From the NCBI GenBank assembly GCA_040766325.1, contig JAXGQR010000002.1, positions 62,001 through 126,000 on the forward strand: a stretch of 64,000 nucleotides of DNA. Direction: 5' to 3'. Source of the stretch: Dehalobacterium sp040766325. GTDB taxonomy: Bacteria > Bacillota > Dehalobacteriia > Dehalobacteriales > Dehalobacteriaceae. Each line of letters begins with the position of its first letter. The stretch's first letter is position 1. The notes beneath the pieces are model-generated. The model made no database searches. It saw nothing but the letters and a program-made list of their open reading frames with translations, and was not told where the DNA came from. Made by a program: the position numbers and the translations under genes. Positions 18,683 to 26,623 of the stretch are shown in pieces.

Positions 18683-19011
18683 TTATCTTAATGCTGTCGG
18701 GACAAAGGCATCCACAATACCGATAACTAAGGCAGCCAAAGGGATCCGATTAAACTTACGGATAAGTAATTGGGGATAATAAATTGGGCTAAGTAAATTA
18801 CAATTGCCGAAACAATAAAACCTACCAGACCCCGGCTATAAGGAGAAATATTTTCCCCCATTAATTTTTCTGCAACGTAACCTAGCACCGCGATGACAAC
18901 TGCCGCGAGCAATGCTCTAACAAAACCATTTACAGAGATACCGGGCAACAGCCAGCTTATGACCATTAGCACTAATGCAGATACAACAAATCTTATGATT
19001 AGTCCGATCAA
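18683..19011 (-). pseudogene. YvlD/phage-holin-4_2-type four-helix membrane protein, frameshifted
   Basis: The ATG at 19011 gives a small hydrophobic protein with four predicted helices (LIIRFVVSALVLMVISWLLPG..., GFIVSAIVIYLAQFIIP). The frame breaks in the T3 run at 18738-18740 (minus strand), ending early as GSLWLP. In the next frame the family C-terminus AALVIGIVDAFVPTALR continues to a TAA at 18683. The span of 329 bases plus one would give a 109-residue protein, the family size. So a single base is missing, genuinely or by error. Function of the family is unknown; it is placed where gpr would be expected. Confidence 0.82.
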
Positions 19012-19237
19012 ATAAATTCAACTCCTTTATTTATTTTTTGCTGCTGAGATTATAATAACCAAAAATAATAAACCTATACATTTGAAGAAATTTTTCCTGA
19101 TAATTTAAAAAGAGGTCTCATCTGACTTCTTGATTTTTATATGTTTACGTGATAGAATAAATTCTGTTTGAAATATCTATAATTAAGCGAATACATCTGT
19201 GCTTAGGATAGAGGTTATCTAAGGAGGTGACATTGCA

Positions 19238-19507
19238 ATGCCAAATATTAAATCAGCAAAAAAGCGTGTGCAAATTGCGGAGAGCCGCAGAATGAAAAAT
19301 GCTTCTGTTAAATCCAGCGTTAAAACCGCGATAAAGAAGTTTGTTGAAGTTGATCCTTCCACCGACAAGGATAATGCTCAAGCCTTATTGACCCAAGCGA
19401 TTCGGAAAATGGATAAAGCAGCAGGCAAAGGTATTCTTCATAAAAAAGCTGTTGCACGTAAAAAATCTAGATTGCAAAAAGCTTTTAATAAAGCCAATGC
19501 TAACTAA
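19238..19507 (+). CDS. rpsT: 30S ribosomal protein S20
   Basis: 89 residues, Lys/Arg/Ala-rich with the S20 start MPNIKSAKKRVQIAE and ending KSRLQKAFNKAN. AAGGAGGTGA lies seven bases before the ATG. S20 binds 16S rRNA in the body of the 30S subunit. The rpsT-holA neighbourhood is standard, but here the feo operon separates them. Confidence 0.97.
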   Translation: MPNIKSAKKRVQIAESRRMKNASVKSSVKTAIKKFVEVDPSTDKDNAQALLTQAIRKMDKAAGKGILHKKAVARKKSRLQKAFNKANAN

Positions 19508-19541
19508 CATAAAAGATGATATTTTTGATCCCGAAAAAGTT

Positions 19542-19588
19542 CGGCATAGTTTGGTATGTTTTATCAATCTATGCCGTTTTTCTTTTTC
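19542..19588 (+). terminator. Terminator after rpsT
   Basis: CGGCATAG (19542-19549) pairs with CTATGCCG (19569-19576) across a 19-base loop and is followed by TTTTTCTTTTT. Confidence 0.8.
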
Positions 19589-19644
19589 CGGGCATATAGG
19601 GAAACTTGTAGGGCAAAAACACCAAATTAATTATAAAAAAATGA

Positions 19645-19673
19645 TTGACACGGGGATAAAAAGATGGTATCTT
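19645..19673 (+). promoter_or_regulatory. Sigma-A promoter of the feo operon
   Basis: TTGACA (19645-19650), 17-base spacer, TATCTT (19668-19673), followed two bases later by a long palindrome. Confidence 0.8.
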
Positions 19674-19675
19674 CT

Positions 19676-19699
19676 AATTGTTAGGTGATCCTAACAATT
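19676..19699. promoter_or_regulatory. 24-bp palindromic operator 1, feo promoter
   Basis: AATTGTTAGG, four bases, CCTAACAATT: perfect 10-base arms immediately downstream of the -10, covering the start point. It shares TGTTAGGnnATnCTAACA with a second site before feoB. The TTAGG/CCTAA core resembles sites of DtxR/IdeR/MntR-type metalloregulators; the actual regulator is not in the window. Confidence 0.8.
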
Positions 19700-19754
19700 C
19701 TCACGTACGAAAAAAATCTTAAAATATTGGTATAAGTGATTGGGGGAGGTAAAT

Positions 19755-20039
19755 ATGGAACTGACTTTAATGAGTAATTTATTTAATCTCAAGGCAAAAA
19801 AGAGTAAGATAAAAATAGCAAAACAGGATAATCTGACATGCGCCGAAATCAACCGTCCTTATATCATCAAAGGAATTGATACAGGAGAAAAAGAAATGAA
19901 AGATTTCCTTTTTACCTTAGGTTGTTTTGATGGCGAAAAAATAACGGTGATTTCTAAATTGGCGGAAAACTATATTATCCATGTTAAAGATGCAAGATAC
20001 AGCATCGACAAAGATTTAGCTAAAAGAATTCTTATATAA
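19755..20039 (+). CDS. feoA: FeoA-family ferrous iron transport protein
   Basis: 94 residues forming a single FeoA/SH3-like domain (about 25-94) with GEKEMKDFLFTLGCFDGEKITVISK and a C-terminal YSIDKDLAKRILI, as in FeoA proteins. An N-terminal extension of about 20 residues precedes the domain. Start ATG at 19755 behind GGGGAGG; an earlier TTG is part of the ribosome binding site. FeoA is a small cytosolic partner of FeoB. Confidence 0.9.
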   Translation: MELTLMSNLFNLKAKKSKIKIAKQDNLTCAEINRPYIIKGIDTGEKEMKDFLFTLGCFDGEKITVISKLAENYIIHVKDARYSIDKDLAKRILI

Positions 20040-20074
20040 GTCATCGTTTTTGAAAAGTTATATTTTTTTAAGTC

Positions 20075-20098
20075 AAATGTTAGGCAATGCTAACATTT
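20075..20098. promoter_or_regulatory. 24-bp palindromic operator 2, before feoB
   Basis: AAATGTTAG and CTAACATTT arms around a 6-base centre; it carries the same TGTTAGGnnATnCTAACA pattern as the site at 19676. It lies in the 114-base feoA-feoB gap, suggesting a second regulated promoter or a roadblock site. Confidence 0.75.
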
Positions 20099-20153
20099 GG
20101 TAACCTGATAATAAATATGAAAACATTACCACAAATATTGAAGGAGGATTAAG

Positions 20154-22160
20154 ATGCGTATTGCACTAGCGGGAAATCCCAATAGCGGAAAAACTACATT
20201 GTTTAATGCAATTACAGGGAAAATTGAACATGTGGGCAACTGGCCGGGTGTGACTGTTGCCAAGAAAGAGGGAAATGTTAAAAAGAAGTATAATAAATCC
20301 GGTAATACGATCCGTGTTGTAGACCTTCCGGGGGCTTATTCAATATCTCCTTTTAGTTCCGAAGAAAGTATTACCAGAGACTTTATCAAAAACGAACATC
20401 CTGATGTCATTATCAATATCATAGATGTCACAAATCTTAACAGAAGCCTTTTGTTTACAACACAATTGATGGAGTTGGGTATTCCTGTAGTCATTGCTTT
20501 AAATAAAAGTGACTTGCTTGAAAAAAAGGGAATAGTAGTCAATACTGAAGAGCTCGCAAAAAAACTGGGGTGTCATGTCATTATAACATCGTCCATCAAA
20601 GGGACAGGTCTTGATGAGCTCATTAATAAAGCTTCCCATGTCTTAGGTAAAGGCCAAAAAGCACCTTTTAACTTTTCCCTTATTTTGAATAATACCGACA
20701 AAGATGCGTTTGAGGCTGTTGAGCGAGAACGTTTCGCATTTGTTGATAAACTGGTCAAAGAGGTTGAAATGCGAAAAGTTGCAAGCTATAAACCGACGAA
20801 ACAAGATGCCGTAGATCGCATCATCACCCATAAAATATGGGGAATTCCGATCTTCGCAGCCGTTATATATGCTGTTTTTTCAATTTCTCAAAGCTCTTTG
20901 GGGCCGACTCTTGCCGATATATTTGTCGGTTGGATTGACAATTTCTATGTTTTTGCCGAGGGACTTTTGGGGGATAATGTATCACCGATATTAAGTGCAT
21001 TGTTATTAGATGGTATCATTGGCGGTGTTGGCGCCGTCGTTGGTTTCCTTCCACTGATCATGGTGCTCTTCTTCCTACTGGCACTTTTAGAGGATTGTGG
21101 ATATTTGGCGCGTGTTGCCGTGGTCATGGATCGCTATCTAAAAAAGGTAGGGCTTTCCGGAAAATCGATTATTCCAATGGTAATTGGTACCGGATGCGCG
21201 ATACCCGGTATTATGGCAACAAGAACAATTCGCGATGAGCGTCAACGTCGGACGACAGCGATGTTAGCACCTTTTATGCCCTGCGGAGCGAAATTGCCGA
21301 TTATCGCACTCTTTGCAGGTGTTTTCTTTAAAGATGCGGCCTGGGTCGGTACATCCATGTACTTCATGGGCATCGCTATCATTATTGTTGGGGCACTGAT
21401 CATTCAAAAAATCACCAAAGAAGGGCCATCCCGCTCTTACTTTATTATGGAACTTCCAGACTACCGCTTTCCCAGCATAAAACAAGCCTTTATATCCATG
21501 ATGTCGAGAGCCAAAGCCTTTATTGTTAAAGCTGCTACCATTATTTTAGTATGCAATGCCGCAATTCACATAATGCAAACTTTTACGTGGAGTCTACAGA
21601 TTGTTGAAGAAGGTATGGAGAGCACAAGCATTTTGGCTAGTATTGCCAGTCCTTTTTCGGTTCTTTTAATTCCCCTTGGGTTTGGGGCTTGGCAGCTTGC
21701 TGCTGCAGCAGCTACAGGTTTCATCGCAAAAGAAAATGTGGTGGGGACATTAGCCGTGGTTTATGGCATCACAAATTTTATCAATACTGAAGAATTTGCC
21801 CTTGTATCCGGTGCCACCGATATTGCCTCTATCATGGGTCTGACGTCTGTTGCGGCTTTAGCCTTTTTGCTGTTTAATCTTTTTACACCGCCTTGTTTTG
21901 CCGCTATAGGTGCCATGAATGCCGAGATGGAAAGTAAAAAATGGCTGTGGTCCGGTATCGCCTTCCAGTTTGGCATGGGCTATACAGTATCTTACCTTGT
22001 CTACCAAATTGGAACGTTAATTACAACCGGAAGCTTCGGAACCGGTGTTGTGCCCGGATTTTTAGTTGTGGCTTCGATAATCGCTATCCTCGTTTACCTA
22101 ATAAAGAAAAACGACCAAAGATTATCCTTATCCTATGGTCTTGATGGAGGAGGAATCTAA
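20154..22160 (+). CDS. feoB: Ferrous iron transporter FeoB
   Basis: 668 residues. N-terminal G domain with GNPNSGKTTLFNAITG (G1), DLPGAYSISPFSSEE (G3) and NKSD (G4), a helical GDI-like linker (about 170-215), then about 8-10 membrane helices with two Gate motifs, including IGTGCAIPGIMATRTIRDERQRR and FTPPCFAAIGAMNAE with the conserved Cys. Imports Fe(II). AAGGAGG upstream of the ATG. It is followed after one base by the start of a Cys-rich small protein. Confidence 0.97.
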   Translation: MRIALAGNPNSGKTTLFNAITGKIEHVGNWPGVTVAKKEGNVKKKYNKSGNTIRVVDLPGAYSISPFSSEESITRDFIKNEHPDVIINIIDVTNLNRSLLFTTQLMELGIPVVIALNKSDLLEKKGIVVNTEELAKKLGCHVIITSSIKGTGLDELINKASHVLGKGQKAPFNFSLILNNTDKDAFEAVERERFAFVDKLVKEVEMRKVASYKPTKQDAVDRIITHKIWGIPIFAAVIYAVFSISQSSLGPTLADIFVGWIDNFYVFAEGLLGDNVSPILSALLLDGIIGGVGAVVGFLPLIMVLFFLLALLEDCGYLARVAVVMDRYLKKVGLSGKSIIPMVIGTGCAIPGIMATRTIRDERQRRTTAMLAPFMPCGAKLPIIALFAGVFFKDAAWVGTSMYFMGIAIIIVGALIIQKITKEGPSRSYFIMELPDYRFPSIKQAFISMMSRAKAFIVKAATIILVCNAAIHIMQTFTWSLQIVEEGMESTSILASIASPFSVLLIPLGFGAWQLAAAAATGFIAKENVVGTLAVVYGITNFINTEEFALVSGATDIASIMGLTSVAALAFLLFNLFTPPCFAAIGAMNAEMESKKWLWSGIAFQFGMGYTVSYLVYQIGTLITTGSFGTGVVPGFLVVASIIAILVYLIKKNDQRLSLSYGLDGGGI

Positions 22161-22161
22161 G

Positions 22162-22350
22162 ATGTTAGAAAACATTATTGTGTCATTAATAATCGTAACG
22201 ATATTATTGGGGGCCATTACAAAAATCACAAGAGACAAAAGAAACGGTATCCAGTGCTCGGGTTGTCCCCACAGCAAAACTTGTTCCAGTAAAGCCCAAT
22301 GTTCCGGCACAATCGTTAATAATGAAGTTATTCATGATTTTAAGCCCTAA
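22162..22350 (+). CDS. FeoB-associated Cys-rich membrane protein
   Basis: 62 residues: one N-terminal membrane helix (about 3-20) followed by a short Cys-rich tail with CSGCPHSKTCSSKAQC, the hallmark of FeoB-associated Cys-rich proteins that take the place of FeoC in Clostridia. Start ATG at 22162 with AGGAGG upstream, overlapping the feoB end region; the longer reading starts inside feoB. Likely helps FeoB assembly or handles iron at the membrane; not experimentally settled. Confidence 0.88.
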   Translation: MLENIIVSLIIVTILLGAITKITRDKRNGIQCSGCPHSKTCSSKAQCSGTIVNNEVIHDFKP

Positions 22351-22382
22351 AAAATTCGGCTTAAACTACCTCGGATTTCAAG

Positions 22383-22434
22383 AAAGACTGCACCAGAGGC
22401 TAAATTAATCCTTCGGTGCAGTCTTTGTTTTTTG
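22383..22434 (+). terminator. Terminator of the feo operon
   Basis: AAAGACTGCACC (22383-22394) pairs with GGTGCAGTCTTT (22415-22426), followed by GTTTTTT. Confidence 0.85.
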
Positions 22435-22453
22435 GTCGTTCATTTAACAATCA

Positions 22454-23479
22454 CTAAAGACACATGCGCATAATCAGTTCTTCAAGTAAAGCTAAGACAT
22501 TACCTCTTCCCGACTTAACTTTCTCATCCATATCCCGCAGATACTCTAAAGCATGAATCAGTTCCTGTGCCGTAAAGATTTGACACTGTTGTAGACCTTT
22601 TTTAACCACATAGGGATGTAACCCCGAGTCAGATATAATCTGAGCTTCTTGATAGCCTCTTTTTCTCAAAGAGAAAATTAGTAGGAGAATTCGCATTTGT
22701 CGTACCAACAAATAAAAAATCTTGCGCTCCGATTCTCCTGTTCGTAACAATTCTCTTAACTGCAAAACTGCTGCCGCACCATCTTTTTTGCTGATGGTGT
22801 CCATTAAATTAAACACATTTAAGGTACTGCTCACACTGGCTGTTTCCATTACATCCTGCAGCTTGATTTCTTCTTCTTTTTCTACAAATAAGGAAGCCTT
22901 CTCCAATTCCTGATCTAAAGCGTTTAAATTGTTTCCTACGGCTAAGGTCAGATAATCAAACACACCGGGCTGCGCTTTCTTACCCCTTTGACGCAGGCTT
23001 TTCTCCAACCATTTATTAAGTTCCATGCCGCGTAGGGAGGCAAATTCTATCACCTGGCCCATCTTTTTTATCTTCTTAACAACCTTACTTCGCCCATCCA
23101 CCTTTTCCCCTGCCACCAAAACCAAGCAAGTTGAAGGAGATGGATTGTTAAGATATTCTATGAGTGGTTCCACATTAACTTGCTGCAGGCTTTTTTCTTC
23201 CTCCCCTTTATTGGCACTAAACCAAAAAACATTGTAAACCACTACTAATCTTTTCTCGGCAAAAACCGGCAGAATATTGGCTGCATTGACTACTTGGACC
23301 GGTGAAGATGACTTGCCGTCAATTTTTTCATAATTAAAGTCTTGCGCCCCACCAGGTGTTAGAAACTTAGTCAGAGCAGCCAAAGTTTCTTCCAGTAATA
23401 AGTGTTCACTCCCATAAAAAAGATAAACCGGTGCAAGGACCCCTCGTTTAATATCCTTTAAAACTAATGTTCCATCCAT
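22454..23479 (-). CDS. holA: DNA polymerase III subunit delta
   Basis: 341 residues with the HolA pattern: VYLFYGSEHLLLEETL at the N-terminus, an AAA+-like clamp-loader core and KLATPGVFDYLTLAVGNNL-like helices, ending in a C-terminal collar domain. Opens the beta clamp in the clamp loader. The ATG at 23479 (MDGTLVLKD) has GAGAGGT upstream and overlaps comEC by 16 bases; an alternative 15 bases upstream is less well placed. Confidence 0.93.
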   Translation of the reverse strand: MDGTLVLKDIKRGVLAPVYLFYGSEHLLLEETLAALTKFLTPGGAQDFNYEKIDGKSSSPVQVVNAANILPVFAEKRLVVVYNVFWFSANKGEEEKSLQQVNVEPLIEYLNNPSPSTCLVLVAGEKVDGRSKVVKKIKKMGQVIEFASLRGMELNKWLEKSLRQRGKKAQPGVFDYLTLAVGNNLNALDQELEKASLFVEKEEEIKLQDVMETASVSSTLNVFNLMDTISKKDGAAAVLQLRELLRTGESERKIFYLLVRQMRILLLIFSLRKRGYQEAQIISDSGLHPYVVKKGLQQCQIFTAQELIHALEYLRDMDEKVKSGRGNVLALLEELIMRMCL

Positions 23480-25863
23480 TGCCGACCTCTCCATCCAACG
23501 ATTTGTACCCCGCTTGAAAAGCGATAGCCCTCTAAATTGTCCCCGTTCTCAGGATATTTGTCAAGAAAAGTATCCACCCATAATTCTTGACCATCCGTAG
23601 TAAAGGTGATGGCACCATGATAATCTGTGCGATAAACAGGAATCCCCTTATCTTCCCAATAATTCAATAACTCTTGGTTCGGATGACCGAAGGAATTTTT
23701 ACCCACGGTAATTACCACTACCTGTGGCGCCACATGATTATAAAATGAGGACACGAAGCCGGTCTTACTGCCATGATGGGGTAATTTTATTACCTGAGCA
23801 CCGATATCCTCTCGAGTAGAGATTCGAGCCAGTCCTTCTTTTTCCACATCCCCTGTAAACAGAAAAGAGATATCTTGATAATTCATCTTTAAAACTAAGG
23901 ATTCGTTGTTCATCTCCTCTTCCTTAAAAACCTTCCCGTGGTGTGCCGGTGGCGGATTTAACACCCTAAAGGTAACAGCACCGTCCAAGCTGATTTCCTG
24001 GCCTTCTCTGACAGAAATGATGGGTACCTGATCTTCTGCCGCCGCCGCAAACAAAGGTTGTATCGCTTCACTTGTTAAAAAAGGTTCTCCAACCACTAGA
24101 TGACCCACTGAAAGTTCTTTTAATACCGTTTCCATTCCTCTCATATGATCATCATGGGGATGGGTGAGTATCGCTAAATCTAATTTCCCTAAACCACGAT
24201 TCTTGAGATAAGGAACTACCACATGTTCTCCGATTTGATCCTCTTGCTGAGCTGCTTTGCCGCCACCATCAATTAAGCACGTACGTCCGGACGGGCTTTG
24301 AATAAAGATGCAATCGCCTTGCCCCACATCTAAAAATGTGACTTGCAGCTGATCGCCGGGGGATAAAGGTATTATTAAACAAAAAGCTAAAACTAAAACC
24401 CCCAGAACCCCATGGAACCGGCCAATTTGTTTAGGAGCAATATAGGGCAAAGCAATCAAAAAAATATAAATTAAGGCTAGCTCACCAAACTCTGGCGTTT
24501 TAACTGTAAAAAAGGAACCGGGGATTTGCGAAACCAGTTGTGCTCCTTGCCAAATTCCTGAGACCACCACGCCTGCTCCATAAGCCGGCAAGACGGCAAG
24601 TCCAATACTGATTACACTTAAAAGCACCGAAAAGAGGCCTAATAATACTACCAGACCTACTAACCCTGTAGCTAAAATACCCACCAGCAGGCCGGAAATG
24701 GTAACGATATTAAAATAGTAAGCAAGAAGAGGTGTAATGGCCAACTGGGCGGCAATAGTTGATGCCACAACCTCCCAGACCCTCGCCGGAGGAAACATCT
24801 TACTTATTGTCGGTGTCAAATAGACCACACCCCAGGCGGTCACAAAGGACAGTTGAAAACCGGCGTCATAAAGCATTTGAGGCTGCCAGATTAAAAGGAG
24901 CAGCACCGCCAGAGCCAAACCTGTAAAAAAGTCTTTGCGCTCTCCTATGGCATATGCCCATAGTCCTAATAAAGCCATGAAACCGGAGCGAAGGACCGAA
25001 GGTGTAAACTCCGATAAAGCAGCATAAAAAAGCATAGCTACGACTACGATTAACAACCTGCCCCATTTATTTAAGCGCAGAAACTGAGCAAAATAAAGGG
25101 TAAATAAAATAACATAACCCACATGAACACCGGAGACGGCGAAAGCGTCCATTAACCCCGTTTGAGACAGAACATTGCGTTCACTAAAGGTCAAATCTCC
25201 TTTAGTACCAAAAAGCATCCCACCTATGAACTTAGCTTGTTGCTCCGGCAAATGATCTAATACTAAGTCCATTCTATCCTTCAGTTTAAAAACCCCATGG
25301 AGAAAGAGATTACCCCTATTGACTCCGGTTGCTTTAATTTCACCGCCATAAAGGGTACTAATTGTAGCCGTAATACCATGCCTTTTTAGGTAATTATGAT
25401 AATCAAACTGTCCCGGGTTGGTCGCTCGTGACTCCAATAACACTTTTCCGGAAAGGATCACCTGATCCCCGTATGATACCTCATCCGCCGATGAACAAAG
25501 TATCTGCAGCTCAATGCCGGATACGGGATAATGGTTTATTTCTTCCGGTTTAAAAGTGAAAATCTGCCCTGTCGCTGTAGGCCTAGGGTCACTGTTCACT
25601 ATGCCTACCCCTTGAAATTTTTCTTCGCCCTGGAACAAGTCAGGCTGAAATTCCGGATGATGCACCTGCCCCCAAAATAATCCTGCGCAGAGAGTAAAGA
25701 CCAAAAGGAATCTGGGATCTTGTCTCTTACCCAGCACCAAAACAGCAAAAAAAAGCGCTGCCAATGATAAGGCAAAAGCCGCATTTAAAGGGACATGAAA
25801 AAAATCCCCCAGGAAAATGCCTAGCATAAATCCCAAGGTATGATAAACCAGGATTCTCGTCAT
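23464..25863 (-). CDS. comEC: DNA internalisation channel protein ComEC/Rec2
   Basis: 799 residues. N-terminal hydrophobic region and DUF4131 OB-fold (about 1-170), competence domain with many helices (about 200-480; FAVSGVHVGYV), and a C-terminal metallo-beta-lactamase domain with LDVGQGDCIFIQSP and LTHPHDDHMRGM, the metal ligands of an active nuclease. Transports single-stranded DNA into the cytoplasm. Start ATG at 25863 after GGGGAGGG; the TTG further upstream lies in the ribosome binding site. Confidence 0.95.
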   Translation of the reverse strand: MTRILVYHTLGFMLGIFLGDFFHVPLNAAFALSLAALFFAVLVLGKRQDPRFLLVFTLCAGLFWGQVHHPEFQPDLFQGEEKFQGVGIVNSDPRPTATGQIFTFKPEEINHYPVSGIELQILCSSADEVSYGDQVILSGKVLLESRATNPGQFDYHNYLKRHGITATISTLYGGEIKATGVNRGNLFLHGVFKLKDRMDLVLDHLPEQQAKFIGGMLFGTKGDLTFSERNVLSQTGLMDAFAVSGVHVGYVILFTLYFAQFLRLNKWGRLLIVVVAMLFYAALSEFTPSVLRSGFMALLGLWAYAIGERKDFFTGLALAVLLLLIWQPQMLYDAGFQLSFVTAWGVVYLTPTISKMFPPARVWEVVASTIAAQLAITPLLAYYFNIVTISGLLVGILATGLVGLVVLLGLFSVLLSVISIGLAVLPAYGAGVVVSGIWQGAQLVSQIPGSFFTVKTPEFGELALIYIFLIALPYIAPKQIGRFHGVLGVLVLAFCLIIPLSPGDQLQVTFLDVGQGDCIFIQSPSGRTCLIDGGGKAAQQEDQIGEHVVVPYLKNRGLGKLDLAILTHPHDDHMRGMETVLKELSVGHLVVGEPFLTSEAIQPLFAAAAEDQVPIISVREGQEISLDGAVTFRVLNPPPAHHGKVFKEEEMNNESLVLKMNYQDISFLFTGDVEKEGLARISTREDIGAQVIKLPHHGSKTGFVSSFYNHVAPQVVVITVGKNSFGHPNQELLNYWEDKGIPVYRTDYHGAITFTTDGQELWVDTFLDKYPENGDNLEGYRFSSGVQIVGWRGRQWMEH

Positions 25864-25896
25864 CTCTTCCCTCCCCAATGAAAGGGTCTGGCACAG

Positions 25897-26547
25897 TTAA
25901 ATGGTGATTAAATCTTTCAATTTATCATAAGTTGCAGGACCGATCCCGGAAACATTCTGAATATCTTCCCGGGATGTAAAGGCACCCACTTCTTCCCGAT
26001 ATTGAATGATAGCAAGAGCCTTGGCCGGCCCTATCCCAGGCAAAGTTTCTAATTGCCCTTGATCCGCCGTATTAATATTGATAAGACCTCCCCTTTGAGG
26101 ATCTGATGTCATAGTATGACTAAGTCCCACATCCTGTGGAGAACTTGCCATTGTTCCGGAACCACCATCATCTATGCTCGGAACCAAAATCATTTCCTGA
26201 TCCGACACCTTTTTGGCCAAATTAATCCGGTTTAAGTCTGCTTCCTGATGTAAACCGGCTAGCTGCACCGCATCAATAATACGACTACCCTCAGGCAAGG
26301 TATAAACCCCCGGTTTTAAAACCGCACCGGTAACATGAATCATCAATTCCTGCGGAGGCTTATCCTTTAAAGCTGCCATCTCCTCTGGATCCGGATTTTC
26401 GGAATTGAAATCTCTTATCGAACTAATGGTGACCGGTGGGGCAGTATTATGTTCTAAGTATTTTCCATATTTAACTCCTCCGCCAAAAATAAGCGACAAC
26501 ATTAAAGCAAAAATAATCAGATGTTGTTTATTAACTTGGGAAAACAT
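25897..26547 (-). CDS. comEA: Competence DNA receptor ComEA
   Basis: 216 residues. One N-terminal membrane helix (about 8-25), a SLBB domain (about 65-125, IHVTGAVLKPGVYTLPEGSR), a linker, and a C-terminal helix-hairpin-helix DNA-binding domain (ININTADQGQLETLPGIGPAKA... and VSGIGPATYDKLKDLI). Binds incoming DNA outside the membrane. Start ATG at 26547; GGGAGG upstream lies within the 3' arm of a terminator-like hairpin. Gene order comEA-comEC-holA is standard. Confidence 0.93.
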   Translation of the reverse strand: MFSQVNKQHLIIFALMLSLIFGGGVKYGKYLEHNTAPPVTISSIRDFNSENPDPEEMAALKDKPPQELMIHVTGAVLKPGVYTLPEGSRIIDAVQLAGLHQEADLNRINLAKKVSDQEMILVPSIDDGGSGTMASSPQDVGLSHTMTSDPQRGGLININTADQGQLETLPGIGPAKALAIIQYREEVGAFTSREDIQNVSGIGPATYDKLKDLITI

Positions 26548-26605
26548 AAAAAAACAGCCTCCCGTCATCATTACATGATAAAGTAATATACGGCAAAAGG
26601 CTGTC
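26548..26605 (-). terminator. Terminator-like hairpin between leuS and comEA that sequesters the comEA ribosome binding site
   Basis: On the minus strand GACAGCCT (26605-26598) pairs with AGGCTGT (26560-26554), followed directly by TTTTTTT and then the comEA ATG. An inner ATTAC/GTAAT stem extends the structure, and the GGGAGG ribosome binding site sits in or beside the 3' arm. Confidence 0.7.
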
Positions 26606-26623
26606 AATATCCTGCAAATTCTG

